A DNA stretch of 64,000 nucleotides, from assembly GCA_964424335.1 (NCBI GenBank), contig CAYRIY010000005.1, positions 1-64,000 of the forward strand. Reading direction: 5' to 3'. The position numbers were made by a program, and so were the translations under genes. This DNA comes from CAYRIY01 sp964424335. Its GTDB lineage: Bacteria; Bacillota; Limnochordia; DTU080; RSA5. The notes beneath the pieces are model-generated. The model ran no database searches. It was not told where the DNA came from and was given only the letters and a program-made list of their open reading frames with translations. Positions 1 to 9,051 of this stretch are shown here, piece by piece (position 1 is the stretch's first letter; every line of letters begins with the position of its first letter).

Positions 1-531
1 CTCGCGTGCAACAAACACCAGGTGCCCGAGGGCGTGTTCCGTGGTACCGAGGCCATGCAGCGCGGTTTCTTGCAGGCACTATTCTCCGCTGATGGACACG
101 TCGAGATCGGAGACAAGAGCCGAGGAGCAGTCGTCCTCACGTCCAAGTCGTTCGAGCTGCTCCAAGGCGTCCAGCGACTGTTGCTAAACTTTGGCGTGTT
201 CAGCCGGATTTATCAAGATCGCCACAGCGGCGAGTCTTCCGCGCTCCTGCCCGACGGCCGGGGCGGCGTCAAGCACTTTGAAGTTGAACCGTATCATGAC
301 CTAAGGATTACGGGCGCTTCAATCATGGAGTTTGCGAGCCGAATCGGATTTCTCCACGATTCCAAGCAAAGCAAGCTCGCGACCTTGACGGCGCGATATT
401 CACAAGGACCGTATCGCCAACGCTTTGCGGCGACATTCGAAAAACTCATCGCCGACGGTGAGGAGATGGTCTTCGACCTGAACGTGCCCGGGCTCCATGC
501 GTTCGTGGCTAACGGACTGGTCGTTCATAAC
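1..531 (+). other. C-terminal part of an in-frame intein with a LAGLIDADG motif
   Basis: The segment contains a LAGLIDADG-like helix motif (FLQALFSADGHV, about 67-102), probably the second of the pair, followed by a stretch typical of DOD endonucleases. It ends in a classic intein C-terminal block with VFDLNVPG, then VANGLVVHN, and the splice-junction His-Asn at 526-531. The next residue, Cys at 532, is both the +1 splicing nucleophile and the reductase radical cysteine. The N-terminal splice block lies outside the window, so splicing and nuclease competence cannot be judged in full. Confidence 0.92.
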
Positions 532-2094
532 TGCGGTGAGCAGCCGCTTCCGGGCTGGGGCGTTTGCAACCTGGGCCACATCAACCTGTCTCGCTTTGTC
601 GAGGACGGCAAGGTGCTTTGGGACGATCTGCGCAGGGCGGTACGGCTCGGCGTACGCTTCCTGGACAACGTCATCGACGTGACGCCGTACTTCTTTGAGC
701 GAAACGAGAAAGTGCAAAAGGACGAGCGGCGCGTCGGCCTTGGTACGCTGGGCCTCGGCGAGATGTTGATCGGGCTTGGCCTGCGCTACGGAAGCGATGA
801 GTCGATCGCGTTTATCGACAAGCTATACGAGTTCATCGCAACCGAGGCATACCTAGCTAGCACGGACCTGGCCAAGGAGAAGGGCTCCTTCCCCAAGTTC
901 GATTCCGAGAAGTTCTTGCAGAGCCGCTTTGTTCAAAACATGCCCGAGAAAGTTCGGGAGAAGATCGCCAAGGACGGGATTCGCAACGTCTGCATCCTGA
1001 CGCAGGCGCCGACAGGCAGCACCGGCACGATGATCGGTACCAGCACGGGTATTGAGCCGTACTACAGTTGGACGTATTGGCGCAAGGGTCGCCTAGGCAT
1101 GAAGGAGGTCCAGGAGCAGATCGTCCAGCGCTGGTTCGATGCACATCCCGAAGTCGAGCCGCGGATCGAAAACCTGCCCGACTATTTCGTCACGGCGATG
1201 GACCTGAGCCCGAAGGACCACATCAGAGTGCAGGCCGCCATCCAGCGGTGGACCGATTCGAGCATTTCAAAGACGGCAAACTGCCCCAACCACTACACGG
1301 TCGAGCAGACCAAGGAGCTCTACGAGTACGCATATCGCCTTGGGTGCAAGGGCGTGACGGTGTATCGGGACGGTTCGAGGGACGAGCAGGTACTCACCCG
1401 CAAAGAGGACGACGACAAATCCGCGGAGTCGACCAATGCGGTGCAAGTTGCAGATACCCAAATAGGCCAGAACGGCGCGGCGAACGGAAATGGAGCGCAC
1501 GCACAGGCGCCCGGGCCGTTGGAGATCGCCAAAGCCGCCGCCGCACTCGTGAACCATGAGAGCGCGCCGTCTGCGCCGCCCGCGGAGGCGTCTTCCAGCT
1601 CCAGCGCTGCTGCGGACTCCAAGTGGGACCACCGGCCGCAAAAGTTGACCGGCGCCACGTACGAGTGGCCCACTCCGCTTGGAAAAGCGTTTATCACCGT
1701 GAACGAGTTGAACGGAAGACCGGTCGAAGTGTTCGTCAACATCGGCAAGGCCGGTAGCGACGTCGCTGCGGCCTCGGAGGCGCTCGGTCGCCTTACGACG
1801 CTGTTCTTGAAGCACGCTGCGATCGCCGACACCGAGCGAAAGGTATCGCTCCTCGTCGACCACTTGGCCAATATCGGAGGCTCAACGTCCGTCGGCTTTG
1901 GCGAAAACCGGGTCTCCTCCGTGCCCGACGCCATAGCCAAGACTTTGCGCAGGCACTTGGCCGAAAACGGCAGCGGACTCAAAGTCAAAGTGAAGGTGCG
2001 AGGAATGGACCTCTGCCCCACCTGCGGCACCGCGGCCCTCGCCCGCGAGGAAGGCTGCTACGTCTGCAAATCGTGCGGATATAGCAAGTGCTGA
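1..2094 (+). CDS. nrdJ: Class II (B12-dependent) ribonucleotide reductase, intein-containing, 5' partial
   Basis: The reading frame is open from base 1, so the gene begins upstream of the window. After intein removal the enzyme reduces ribonucleotides to deoxyribonucleotides with adenosylcobalamin. The C-extein starts at the Cys codon 532-534 (CGEQPLPGWG), the class II active-site segment that carries the thiyl-radical cysteine. A low-complexity Ala/Ser/Pro linker (about 1490-1620) leads to a TSCPD-type domain (about 1650-1960), and the tail has two CxxC pairs ending in CGYSKC, the redox tail typical of NrdJ. Bases 1-531 encode an intein. The stop is followed by a strong terminator. The family assignment is secure; the N-terminal half is not visible. 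Confidence 0.93.
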   Translation, partial: LACNKHQVPEGVFRGTEAMQRGFLQALFSADGHVEIGDKSRGAVVLTSKSFELLQGVQRLLLNFGVFSRIYQDRHSGESSALLPDGRGGVKHFEVEPYHDLRITGASIMEFASRIGFLHDSKQSKLATLTARYSQGPYRQRFAATFEKLIADGEEMVFDLNVPGLHAFVANGLVVHNCGEQPLPGWGVCNLGHINLSRFVEDGKVLWDDLRRAVRLGVRFLDNVIDVTPYFFERNEKVQKDERRVGLGTLGLGEMLIGLGLRYGSDESIAFIDKLYEFIATEAYLASTDLAKEKGSFPKFDSEKFLQSRFVQNMPEKVREKIAKDGIRNVCILTQAPTGSTGTMIGTSTGIEPYYSWTYWRKGRLGMKEVQEQIVQRWFDAHPEVEPRIENLPDYFVTAMDLSPKDHIRVQAAIQRWTDSSISKTANCPNHYTVEQTKELYEYAYRLGCKGVTVYRDGSRDEQVLTRKEDDDKSAESTNAVQVADTQIGQNGAANGNGAHAQAPGPLEIAKAAAALVNHESAPSAPPAEASSSSSAAADSKWDHRPQKLTGATYEWPTPLGKAFITVNELNGRPVEVFVNIGKAGSDVAAASEALGRLTTLFLKHAAIADTERKVSLLVDHLANIGGSTSVGFGENRVSSVPDAIAKTLRRHLAENGSGLKVKVKVRGMDLCPTCGTAALAREEGCYVCKSCGYSKC

Positions 2095-2209
2095 GCGCAG
2101 CACACGCCCGCGGCACGCCCCGAATGCGGCTCAGCCGATAAAGGCGCAAAAGCTGCACTTGGGGCCAGCCAAGCGCTAAATTAGAGTCGTACGATCGATC
2201 GTTCACTCT

Positions 2210-2242
2210 AGGAGGAAGGCAGTCGCCTTCCTCCTTTCTTTT
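2210..2242 (+). terminator. Rho-independent terminator after nrdJ
   Basis: An 11-bp perfect stem (2210-2220 with 2225-2235) closes a 4-base loop and is followed by a T-rich run TTCTTTT. It sits 116 bases after the nrdJ stop. Confidence 0.9.
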
Positions 2243-2617
2243 ATCCACGCCATCTCAAGTGGCGACCGCATCTACGGCATACCGATGCGCCTGAAGCCAC
2301 CGTGTCTCGCGGTACGCAAGCGCTGAAATGTCCGAAAGTGTACTTCAACCCGCAAATTCCCGTCGAACCTAGCCACACGTGTCGCCAAAGCCCAGTTCAC
2401 CCCCCCGAGCTCCAATCTACGGCCATAGAGTCACGGACCTTGAAGATAAAATCCGGACAACGCGGGATTACCCCGCTATGCATCTCTCATTGCGTCCAGT
2501 TCTTCCCTGCGCGATAATGAAACAGCGATTCGATTTTTGAACGCCGAAAACGCACTTTAGTTTCACCACAAATTCACGATCGCCCTCGAGACGGCGCCTA
2601 AATTAGAGGTGTGGCCG
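2243..2617. other. Intergenic stretch without a gene
   Basis: No convincing coding region is seen; an open frame at 2302-2517 has no ribosome site or recognisable protein. Half-sites TGAAAC (2518-2523) and GTTTCA (2560-2565) form a spaced inverted repeat upstream of the RpiR gene and could be an operator, but this is only suggestive. Confidence 0.4.
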
Positions 2618-3448
2618 GTGAAACACCCACCTGGCGGTCGACCACTTGGCGACCTCCCATCATGCATCTCTCGAATCGAAGGTGCGAAAGATCGCCTCTC
2701 CCAATCCGAAAGACGCATCGCTCAGTTCATCCTCGACCGTCCCGGAGAATTTGTGGCCATGTCCGTCGGCGAGGTGGCCGAGCTCCTTTCGACCAGCAAG
2801 GCGACGCTCGTGCGATTCAGCAAAAAGCTCGGATACGAAGGCTACGGAGCCCTCCGCATGGTCGTCGCCCGCGACCTTGGCGAAAACCAACACGAAGTCT
2901 ATGCAGAGGTCACGCGTGAGGATTCGCCGGCTGAGATGGTGGAAAAGACGTTCAATCACGCGATCGGCGGATTGCGCGATACACTCTCCACCATCAAGCC
3001 GGACACGCTCCTCGATGCGGCGCAAGCGATTCGCAATGCGGGTTCGCTGCTCGTCATCGGAATGGGCGGGTCGGGCGGCATGGCCGTGGTCGCACAACAC
3101 CGCATTGGGCGTTTGGGCATCTTGGTCCACGTTTGTACGGACGCCCATACTCTTCCCGTGATCTGCGACGCCTTGCGCCCCCATGACGTCGTCCTCGCCA
3201 TCACGCACACGGGCATGACCGAACCTATCATTGCGGCGCTCGCAGATGCAAAGCGAGCAGGCGCTTGCACGATTGCCATTTGCAACAATCCGGTCTCTCC
3301 TGTCGCCAGGACGGTCGATCATTTGCTCCTCACCGGCGTGGGCCCCACGCCAATTGCCGCAGAGGCTGGTTCATCGCGCATCGCACAAGCTGCCGTCATC
3401 GACGCGTTGACCGTCGTCCTTCAATTCATCATGGACGCGCCCCGATAG
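2618..3448 (+). CDS. MurR/RpiR-family transcriptional regulator with SIS domain
   Basis: A sugar-phosphate-sensing DNA-binding regulator. The N-terminal region (about residues 10-80) is the RpiR helix-turn-helix (LSQSERRIAQFI, then SKATLVRFSKKLGY). The C-terminal half is a SIS sugar-isomerase fold (VIGMGGSGGMA, then the Ser/Thr-rich AITHTGMTEP) that normally binds a phosphosugar. GTG at 2618 is preferred because AGAGG at 2605-2609 lies 8 bases before it; GTG at 2609 would overlap that site. The GH97 glycosidase gene 232 bases downstream on the same strand is the likely target, so a carbohydrate-responsive role is inferred. The ligand is unknown. Confidence 0.88.
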   Translation: MKHPPGGRPLGDLPSCISRIEGAKDRLSQSERRIAQFILDRPGEFVAMSVGEVAELLSTSKATLVRFSKKLGYEGYGALRMVVARDLGENQHEVYAEVTREDSPAEMVEKTFNHAIGGLRDTLSTIKPDTLLDAAQAIRNAGSLLVIGMGGSGGMAVVAQHRIGRLGILVHVCTDAHTLPVICDALRPHDVVLAITHTGMTEPIIAALADAKRAGACTIAICNNPVSPVARTVDHLLLTGVGPTPIAAEAGSSRIAQAAVIDALTVVLQFIMDAPR

Positions 3449-3589
3449 GATGGCCATGTGAGTGCGCCATGAAGGATCGCCGCACGATCTACGATCGATC
3501 GGTGGATGAAAGAGCCTTAATACCGGTGAGAGGGGATGTAGCCAAAAGCGCCGACCTTAGTGGGCGCACGCCGTAGGGATTCCTAACGT

Positions 3590-3615
3590 CGAGATGAACA
3601 CTCGAGATGAACACT
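3590..3615. repeat. Two tandem copies of a 13-base sequence
   Basis: CGAGATGAACACT occurs twice head to tail (3590-3602 and 3603-3615) in the leader between the RpiR gene and the GH97 gene. It could be a duplicated regulator site or a small slippage product. Confidence 0.6.
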
Positions 3616-3680
3616 GAACAAGCACAAATATGAGGAGAACGATGCGCGTCGTGCGACGCCAAATTCCGAGGTGAGATCGC

Positions 3681-5507
3681 TTGCGTCAACAATTGCACTC
3701 CCCCAACGGATCCGTGATTGTTACTATTGGGTACGACCAAAGCCAGCCCCACACGTTTACATACTCGGCGACCTTCCATGGCGAGACGCTGCTTAACGAG
3801 TCGAAACTGGGCGTGGTCGTAGAAGAGGGCGGTCAGCAGACAACGATCGACCCCGCACGCTTTCACGTGACCCAGACCCTCCATTCAACCCACACGGACC
3901 GTTGGCAGCAACCATTCGGCGACCGAGCCGAAATCCCGGACAATTACAACGCCTTGACGCTCGTGTGCCACGAAGCAAAGGGCGGCCGTGTCGTTCACAT
4001 CGAACTGCGGGCTTATGACGAGGGCTTCGCGCACCGCCTCGTCTTTCCGGACGAAGGCTGGAACGACGCGAGCATCGTGCGCGACCTGACGACCTTTTGC
4101 CTTCCCGAAGGGTGCCGCGCCTACGAAGAGCACGGCACCGAAGGCGAGTACAGCATCTCTGCGATCGACGACATCGAGCCGAAGTGCCAAATCCCATTGA
4201 CGGTGGTTTACCCTTCGGGCATCTACTCCGCCATCGCCGAAGCAGGCGTCTTCGACCACGCGCAAATGCTGCTCTCGTCGGCGCAAGACGGCACGAATAC
4301 GCTACGGTGCGACCTGTGGGGTCCGATGCGGATGGCTGCTGGGTTCGCCACGCCATGGCGGGTCGTCATCGCCGGGCGGCGACCTGCGGAGCTACACGAT
4401 CACAACTACCTGATCCTCAACCTCAACCCACCGTGCGCGCTCGAAGACACATCGTGGATCAAGCCCGGCAAGGTGCTCCGGGAGATTACCCTTTCGACCC
4501 GAGGAGGCAAGGCGTGCGTCGACTTTGCCGTAAAACACAACCTCCAGTACGTGATGTTCGACGCGGGTTGGTACGGCCCCGAAAACGATGAAGCTTCCGA
4601 CGCGACGAGCGTGAACGTCGATCCAAAAAAGGCTGCGCCCGACGCCGGCCCACTGGATCTGGCTGAAGTGATCGACTACGCGAACGAGCACGACGTCGGC
4701 ATCATCCTTTATGTAAACCGCAGGGCGCTCAAAAAGCAGTTGGACGAGATCTTCCCCCTATACGCCAAGTGGGGTGTGAAGGGCGTCAAACTCGGCTTCG
4801 TCGACGTCGGCACGCAAGAGGCGATGTCCCTCATTCACAAGGCGGTGCGGGAAGCAGCGCGATGCCGCCTCGTCGTCGACATCCACGATGCCTACCGCCC
4901 TTCAGGCATGAGCCGCACCTACCCCAACCTGCTCACCCAGGAAGGCGTGCGCGGCAACGAACACATGCCGACCGCCAGGCACAACGCCACGCTGCCCTTC
5001 ACCCGGTTTACGACGGGCGCGGCCGACTACACGATCTGTTACTATACGCCGCGCATCAAGACGACGCACGCGCACCAATTGGCAGCCTCCGTCATCTTTT
5101 TCAGCCCCTTGCAGTGCTTATTTTGGTACGACCGGCCCGAGGCGTATCAAGGAGAGAAGGAGGTCGAATTCTTCGCGGCCCTTCCGACTGTCTGGGACGA
5201 AACTCGGGTGATTCACGACGAAATAGGCGAGGTTGCGACGATTGCTCGCCGACGGGGCGACGAATGGTTCGTCGGAACGATTACCAACGAGGAATCGCGT
5301 TCCGTCTCGATCGCTTTGGATTTTCTAAAGCCCGACACGCTTTACGTCGCACACCTATACACGGACGACGCAAACGCCGGCAGCGAGCGCACCGGCGTGC
5401 GTGCGGACACGGCGCGCGTCAGCAGTACGACCGTGTGGCGAACCGAGTTGGCCCCAAGCGGCGGAGCGGCGCTCAGGCTCGTGCCCGAACAGAGCATCTT
5501 TGAATAA
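3681..5507 (+). CDS. Glycoside hydrolase family 97 (alpha-glycosidase)
   Basis: Predicted to hydrolyse alpha-glucosides or alpha-galactosides. At 608 residues it has the GH97 layout: N-terminal beta-sandwich (about 1-250), a TIM barrel with FDAGWYG near residue 293, GVKLGFVD near 370 and QEGVRGNE near 421-427, and a C-terminal beta domain. Retaining GH97 enzymes have an Asp nucleophile in the KxDF strand; here that position is Gly372, which fits the inverting (SusB-like) branch. No signal peptide is evident, so the protein is probably cytoplasmic, unlike Bacteroidetes SusB. The TTG start is supported by GAGGTGAG just upstream. It is followed closely by a gene of unknown function. Confidence 0.88.
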   Translation: MRQQLHSPNGSVIVTIGYDQSQPHTFTYSATFHGETLLNESKLGVVVEEGGQQTTIDPARFHVTQTLHSTHTDRWQQPFGDRAEIPDNYNALTLVCHEAKGGRVVHIELRAYDEGFAHRLVFPDEGWNDASIVRDLTTFCLPEGCRAYEEHGTEGEYSISAIDDIEPKCQIPLTVVYPSGIYSAIAEAGVFDHAQMLLSSAQDGTNTLRCDLWGPMRMAAGFATPWRVVIAGRRPAELHDHNYLILNLNPPCALEDTSWIKPGKVLREITLSTRGGKACVDFAVKHNLQYVMFDAGWYGPENDEASDATSVNVDPKKAAPDAGPLDLAEVIDYANEHDVGIILYVNRRALKKQLDEIFPLYAKWGVKGVKLGFVDVGTQEAMSLIHKAVREAARCRLVVDIHDAYRPSGMSRTYPNLLTQEGVRGNEHMPTARHNATLPFTRFTTGAADYTICYYTPRIKTTHAHQLAASVIFFSPLQCLFWYDRPEAYQGEKEVEFFAALPTVWDETRVIHDEIGEVATIARRRGDEWFVGTITNEESRSVSIALDFLKPDTLYVAHLYTDDANAGSERTGVRADTARVSSTTVWRTELAPSGGAALRLVPEQSIFE

Positions 5508-5521
5508 CGAGGTGGCCTACG

Positions 5522-6316
5522 TTGACGATGATCGAACGGTATCCCGACAATGACGCCTATCGCCGCGGCGTCGAACTCCACAAGTCAAGAGCGCAAATGA
5601 AAGCCTTGCTCTACTACGAAAGCGCGCTCCGCGAGAATCCCGACCGGCCTCCGACCGACCGGGAAGTCGAGCTGATCCGGGCCCACGCCCCACGTCTCTT
5701 TACGACGCCCACGGAGCCATTGCCCTTGATGCACGTCGTGGCTCTGCTCCATCCGGACGAGCCCCTCATCGCCTATCATTTCTTTTGGGAAGACGACATC
5801 GACTTTCCCGACGACGGCGAGCCTTGTGACCACGAAGTCTTTTGGGTGCGCTACGACCCGGATGCGCCATCTCCATCGGAGCGAGTCATCGGCGTATACA
5901 CGTACTATCATGGACACGTGCTCGAGGCTCCCAAAGCTCCCCAGGAGGCGGCAAGCAACGAGGGACGGCCGCGAGCCGACGTGCAGTGGGGCAAACACGG
6001 CACGCTCCCCTACGGCTGGCGCGACGAACCGGAGCTCGTTGCGAACATGCGCAAGACCTACGAGCGGCTGTCGACGCGTGGCATACGCACGCCCGATCAC
6101 CCGGTCGCCGCAACGTGGCCGAAGCGCTTTTCCGGCGAGTGGTCGGACTTTGTCGACTTCTCTTCGGAAGTGGATTTGCAAAAGCGCCTCGAGCGCAGCG
6201 TCATGGCCGTTGGAACCCTCGGCAATGCCATCATCGCCACACGGTTTTTGACGATCAATTTCGCGGCCAAGTTCAGTTGGCCCGATTTAGAGCAGCCTGG
6301 TGGGGGGATCTACTAG
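5522..6316 (+). CDS. Protein of unknown function downstream of GH97
   Basis: 264 residues, not recognised. It is acidic and rich in Asp, Pro and aromatic residues, with no signal peptide or membrane segment. The middle contains YHFFWEDDIDFP, DHEVFWVRYD and WGKHGTLPYGW; the paired Asp/Glu/His-rich segments could bind metal, but no family is claimed. The TTG start follows GAGGTGG by 6 bases and lies 14 bases after the GH97 stop, so the two are probably co-transcribed and may share a carbohydrate role. Confidence 0.75.
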   Translation: MTMIERYPDNDAYRRGVELHKSRAQMKALLYYESALRENPDRPPTDREVELIRAHAPRLFTTPTEPLPLMHVVALLHPDEPLIAYHFFWEDDIDFPDDGEPCDHEVFWVRYDPDAPSPSERVIGVYTYYHGHVLEAPKAPQEAASNEGRPRADVQWGKHGTLPYGWRDEPELVANMRKTYERLSTRGIRTPDHPVAATWPKRFSGEWSDFVDFSSEVDLQKRLERSVMAVGTLGNAIIATRFLTINFAAKFSWPDLEQPGGGIY

Positions 6317-6362
6317 CGATCCAGCCTACTTTTCGGAACGCCCAAAAGCGCCCAAAAGCGCT

Positions 6363-6394
6363 CAAAAAAAGCGAGGCCCAAGAGGCCTCGCTTT
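6363..6394. terminator. Bidirectional terminator between convergent genes
   Basis: The 8-bp GC-rich stem (6371-6378 with 6384-6391) has a 5-base loop, an A7 run on its left side and TTT on its right. It serves the plus-strand unknown gene and, more strongly through the A tract, the minus-strand erpA. Confidence 0.85.
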
Positions 6395-6419
6395 GACGTT
6401 CACTCACCACCGGCGAAAA

Positions 6420-6776
6420 TCAGCAGCAGCTCTCCGACTCGCCTTCGTCATCTTCCGTCCGGAACGAACTGCCGCAACCGCACGTGCGCACGGCATTTGG
6501 GTTGTTGATGGCAAACCCTCCGCCCATCAGCGCATCCTTGTAATCGATCTCGGAACCTTTGACAAAATGGGCGGATTGAGGATCGACAAGCACTTTGACG
6601 CCGTCGATCTCAAGGACGCTGTCGTCCTCTTTCGCATAGTCGAGCGCAAGGCCGTAGCTAAGTCCACTGCACCCGCCGCCCTGCACAAACAGCCGGAGGG
6701 CCAAATCCGCTTTATCTTCACGCTCCGCGATGATCTCACGGACCTTGTTCGCGGCTTTCTCGGTCAAGGTAATCAT
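6420..6776 (-). CDS. erpA: A-type iron-sulfur cluster carrier (ErpA/IscA/HesB family)
   Basis: Receives an Fe-S cluster from the assembly scaffold and passes it to target apoproteins in the cytoplasm. The 118-residue protein has the three conserved cysteines: C36 in GGGCSG, and C99 and C101 in CGCGSSF. An acidic tail ending in Cys-Cys is an extra feature. A strong AGGAGGAGC precedes the ATG. It stands alone with its own terminator; SufB and a SufT-like gene lie about 9-12 kb away, consistent with a dispersed SUF system. The exact A-type subclass (ErpA, SufA or IscA) cannot be fixed by sight. Confidence 0.9.
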   Translation of the reverse strand: MITLTEKAANKVREIIAEREDKADLALRLFVQGGGCSGLSYGLALDYAKEDDSVLEIDGVKVLVDPQSAHFVKGSEIDYKDALMGGGFAINNPNAVRTCGCGSSFRTEDDEGESESCC

Positions 6777-6846
6777 ACGATTCTGCTCCTCCTTTCCCCA
6801 ATATTATAATCGCGCGCTCTCTTGAAATGCAATGAGGCACTTCCGC

Positions 6847-9009
6847 TCAGCGCCTTGCCCTCGCGCTCAACTTGATCTTGCGCGCCAACCTAAGCCCGTT
6901 CAACGTGACCAGCAGGGAGGCGCCTACATCGCTTGCGATCGCCATCCACAACGTGAGATGACCCGCGGCCAAAAACCCGATCGCCAGGGCTTTCACCCCG
7001 ATCGAGAGCGCGATGTTTTGCCGAATTACCTTCATCGTTCGCCGGGCCAGTGCGATCGCAAAGGGAACCTTGGCGAGATCGTCGACGAGGAGCGCGACGT
7101 CCGCACCCGAAAGCGCGCCGTCCAAGTTGCGGCCCCTCAGCGCGAACCCAACATCCGCCTGGTCAAGCGCCTTGGCGTCGCTGATCCCATCGCCGACCAT
7201 GACGATCCTACGCCCCTGCTTTTGCCATTCCCGGATCGCCGACACCTTGTGATCCGAAAGCAACTCAGCTCGATACTCATCGATGCCGACCGCTTTGGCA
7301 AAGGTCGCCGCCGTTCCTTTGCTGTCTCCGGTAAGCATATATACGCCTTTGATCTTGCTCAAGTTCTTCAGGCGGCGAACCACACGCCCTCCTTCGACCC
7401 GGGGCGTGTCCGCTAGTGCGATCAGGCCCATAGGCTCGAGGTCTCGGGCGACGACGACGACCGACTTGCCCTCTTCTTCGAGGCGCCGCACCTCACCCTT
7501 TAGCGCAAAGAGGGTGAGCCCTTTGCTCGTGATGTAACGTACACTTCCGACTCGGTACGTGGCGCCTCCCGCGGACGCTTGCGCCCCATAACCCGCTTCG
7601 GCGCGATACTTGTGCACGTAAAGGCGCTCGATCTCGAGTTCCTCCGCCCGAGCGACGATCGCCCGGGCGATCGCGTGGTCAGACTCCCACGCGACTCCGG
7701 CCGCTGCCGCGATCACTTCGCTCTCGCGAAACCTGCCCCAAGGCACGATGTCCGTGACGTCAAACCTTCCATGGGTGAGGGTGCCGGTCTTGCCAAACAC
7801 GACCGTGTCCGTCTTCGCCAAAGTCTCGAGCCGATCGCCGCCCTTGACCAGGAAGCCGTTTCGGGCGGCGTTGCTGAGGGACGACACGATTGCCGCGGGC
7901 ACAGCGATGACCAGGGCGCACGGGCACGACAAGATGAGCAAGGCGAGCCCCCGATAGATCCAGCCGTCAAAGGATTCGCCGAGTACGACGGGCGGCACGG
8001 CCGCCACCACGAGCGCCGCGATCGTCACGACGGGGGTATAGACCCGTGCGAACGATTCGACAAACCGCTCTGCGGCCGGCTTGTTGAGGTGGGCTGCTTC
8101 CAGGAGCCGAACGATCCGGGCAAGTGCGCTCTCCTCGGCCGGGAGGGTCGCCTCGATCGTCAGGGCTCCCTGGTCGTTGAGGCATCCGGCGTAAACGGGA
8201 TCTCCAGGCTTTTTTTCCACGGGCAGCGACTCGCCCGTGATGGGGAGCTCGTCCACCCAGGACTCCCCGGAAACGACCCTTCCATCCACGGGAATCCGCT
8301 CACCGGGACCGACGATGCATACATCACCCGGCCTTACATCGTGGGCGGACACGCTCGCCTCGCCTGTCTCTTTGACAACCGTTGCTGTGCTTGGCGAGAT
8401 TTCAATCAAACTGCTGATCGAGCGCCGGGCGCGCTCGAGGCTGCGGGCTCCGAGAGACTGCCCAAGCGCAAACAAGAAGATGACGATCGCGCCTTCAAAC
8501 CAGGCTCCGATCACGAGCGCCCCGAGCGTTGCGACGCTCATCAACACGTTCATTTCAAGGCGCCTGCGGAGCACGGCGAAAAAGGCGCTGCGAAAGGGGT
8601 TGTAGCCGCCCAGGAGGACAGACAGCCCAAGGAGCGCCCGCTCAGTCTCTGCGGGAAGCGGGAATGGGAGCTCGGGGGCGTAGGGGATCAGAGCCGCCGC
8701 CCCGAGGAAAAGGCCGGAAAGGAGCGTCAACCACACGCGTGACGAGCGGCGCCAGCGGCTGCGGCGCGAGAAGGGACGGCCGATCTGCCTTGCCTGGTAA
8801 CCCGCCTGATCGGCCTCCCGCACAATCTCCATAGGCGCGACGTCGCCCCAAACGGAGAGTTTCGCCGTCCCGTAATTGAGTTCAGCCTGTCGCACGCTCG
8901 CCATCGCACGGATGTTTTGCTCAAACTGAGCGGCGCTCTCCGTGCAGGTGAGACCGGCGACTTGAAAGACAAGCGGCGGCGATTCCCGCTCAGCAACGGA
9001 ACTTGCCAC
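6847..9009 (-). CDS. P1B-type heavy-metal ATPase with altered catalytic motifs
   Basis: A 720-residue membrane protein with the layout of CadA/ZntA/CopA pumps: N-terminal metal-binding fold, membrane helices, TGES actuator loop, the metal-site motif C362-P363-C364, and P and N domains. Three key positions deviate. The phosphorylated Asp of DKTGT is Gly406 (codon GGC on the minus strand, bases 7792-7794). The metal-binding GxTCxxC motif has lost its second Cys (C22, then Ser25). The GDGxNDAPAL motif reads GDGISDAKAL. As read, it cannot form the phosphoenzyme, so it is either a non-pumping paralogue or carries a base error. The GTG start follows GGAGGAGC. A small membrane protein gene lies directly upstream. 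Confidence 0.85.
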   Translation of the reverse strand: MASSVAERESPPLVFQVAGLTCTESAAQFEQNIRAMASVRQAELNYGTAKLSVWGDVAPMEIVREADQAGYQARQIGRPFSRRSRWRRSSRVWLTLLSGLFLGAAALIPYAPELPFPLPAETERALLGLSVLLGGYNPFRSAFFAVLRRRLEMNVLMSVATLGALVIGAWFEGAIVIFLFALGQSLGARSLERARRSISSLIEISPSTATVVKETGEASVSAHDVRPGDVCIVGPGERIPVDGRVVSGESWVDELPITGESLPVEKKPGDPVYAGCLNDQGALTIEATLPAEESALARIVRLLEAAHLNKPAAERFVESFARVYTPVVTIAALVVAAVPPVVLGESFDGWIYRGLALLILSCPCALVIAVPAAIVSSLSNAARNGFLVKGGDRLETLAKTDTVVFGKTGTLTHGRFDVTDIVPWGRFRESEVIAAAAGVAWESDHAIARAIVARAEELEIERLYVHKYRAEAGYGAQASAGGATYRVGSVRYITSKGLTLFALKGEVRRLEEEGKSVVVVARDLEPMGLIALADTPRVEGGRVVRRLKNLSKIKGVYMLTGDSKGTAATFAKAVGIDEYRAELLSDHKVSAIREWQKQGRRIVMVGDGISDAKALDQADVGFALRGRNLDGALSGADVALLVDDLAKVPFAIALARRTMKVIRQNIALSIGVKALAIGFLAAGHLTLWMAIASDVGASLLVTLNGLRLARKIKLSARARR

Positions 9010-9051
9010 CTGGAAGCGCTCCTCCCTACATTACCGCCGGGTTCATAAAAA

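Noticed and set aside
2302..2517. 71-codon open frame between nrdJ and the RpiR gene
   Set aside because: No ribosome site, low protein-like character and no recognisable domain.
7579..8742. 387-codon plus-strand frame opposite the P-type ATPase
   Set aside because: Antisense shadow common in GC-rich genes; the composition is Arg/Gly/Asp-rich with no motif or ribosome site.
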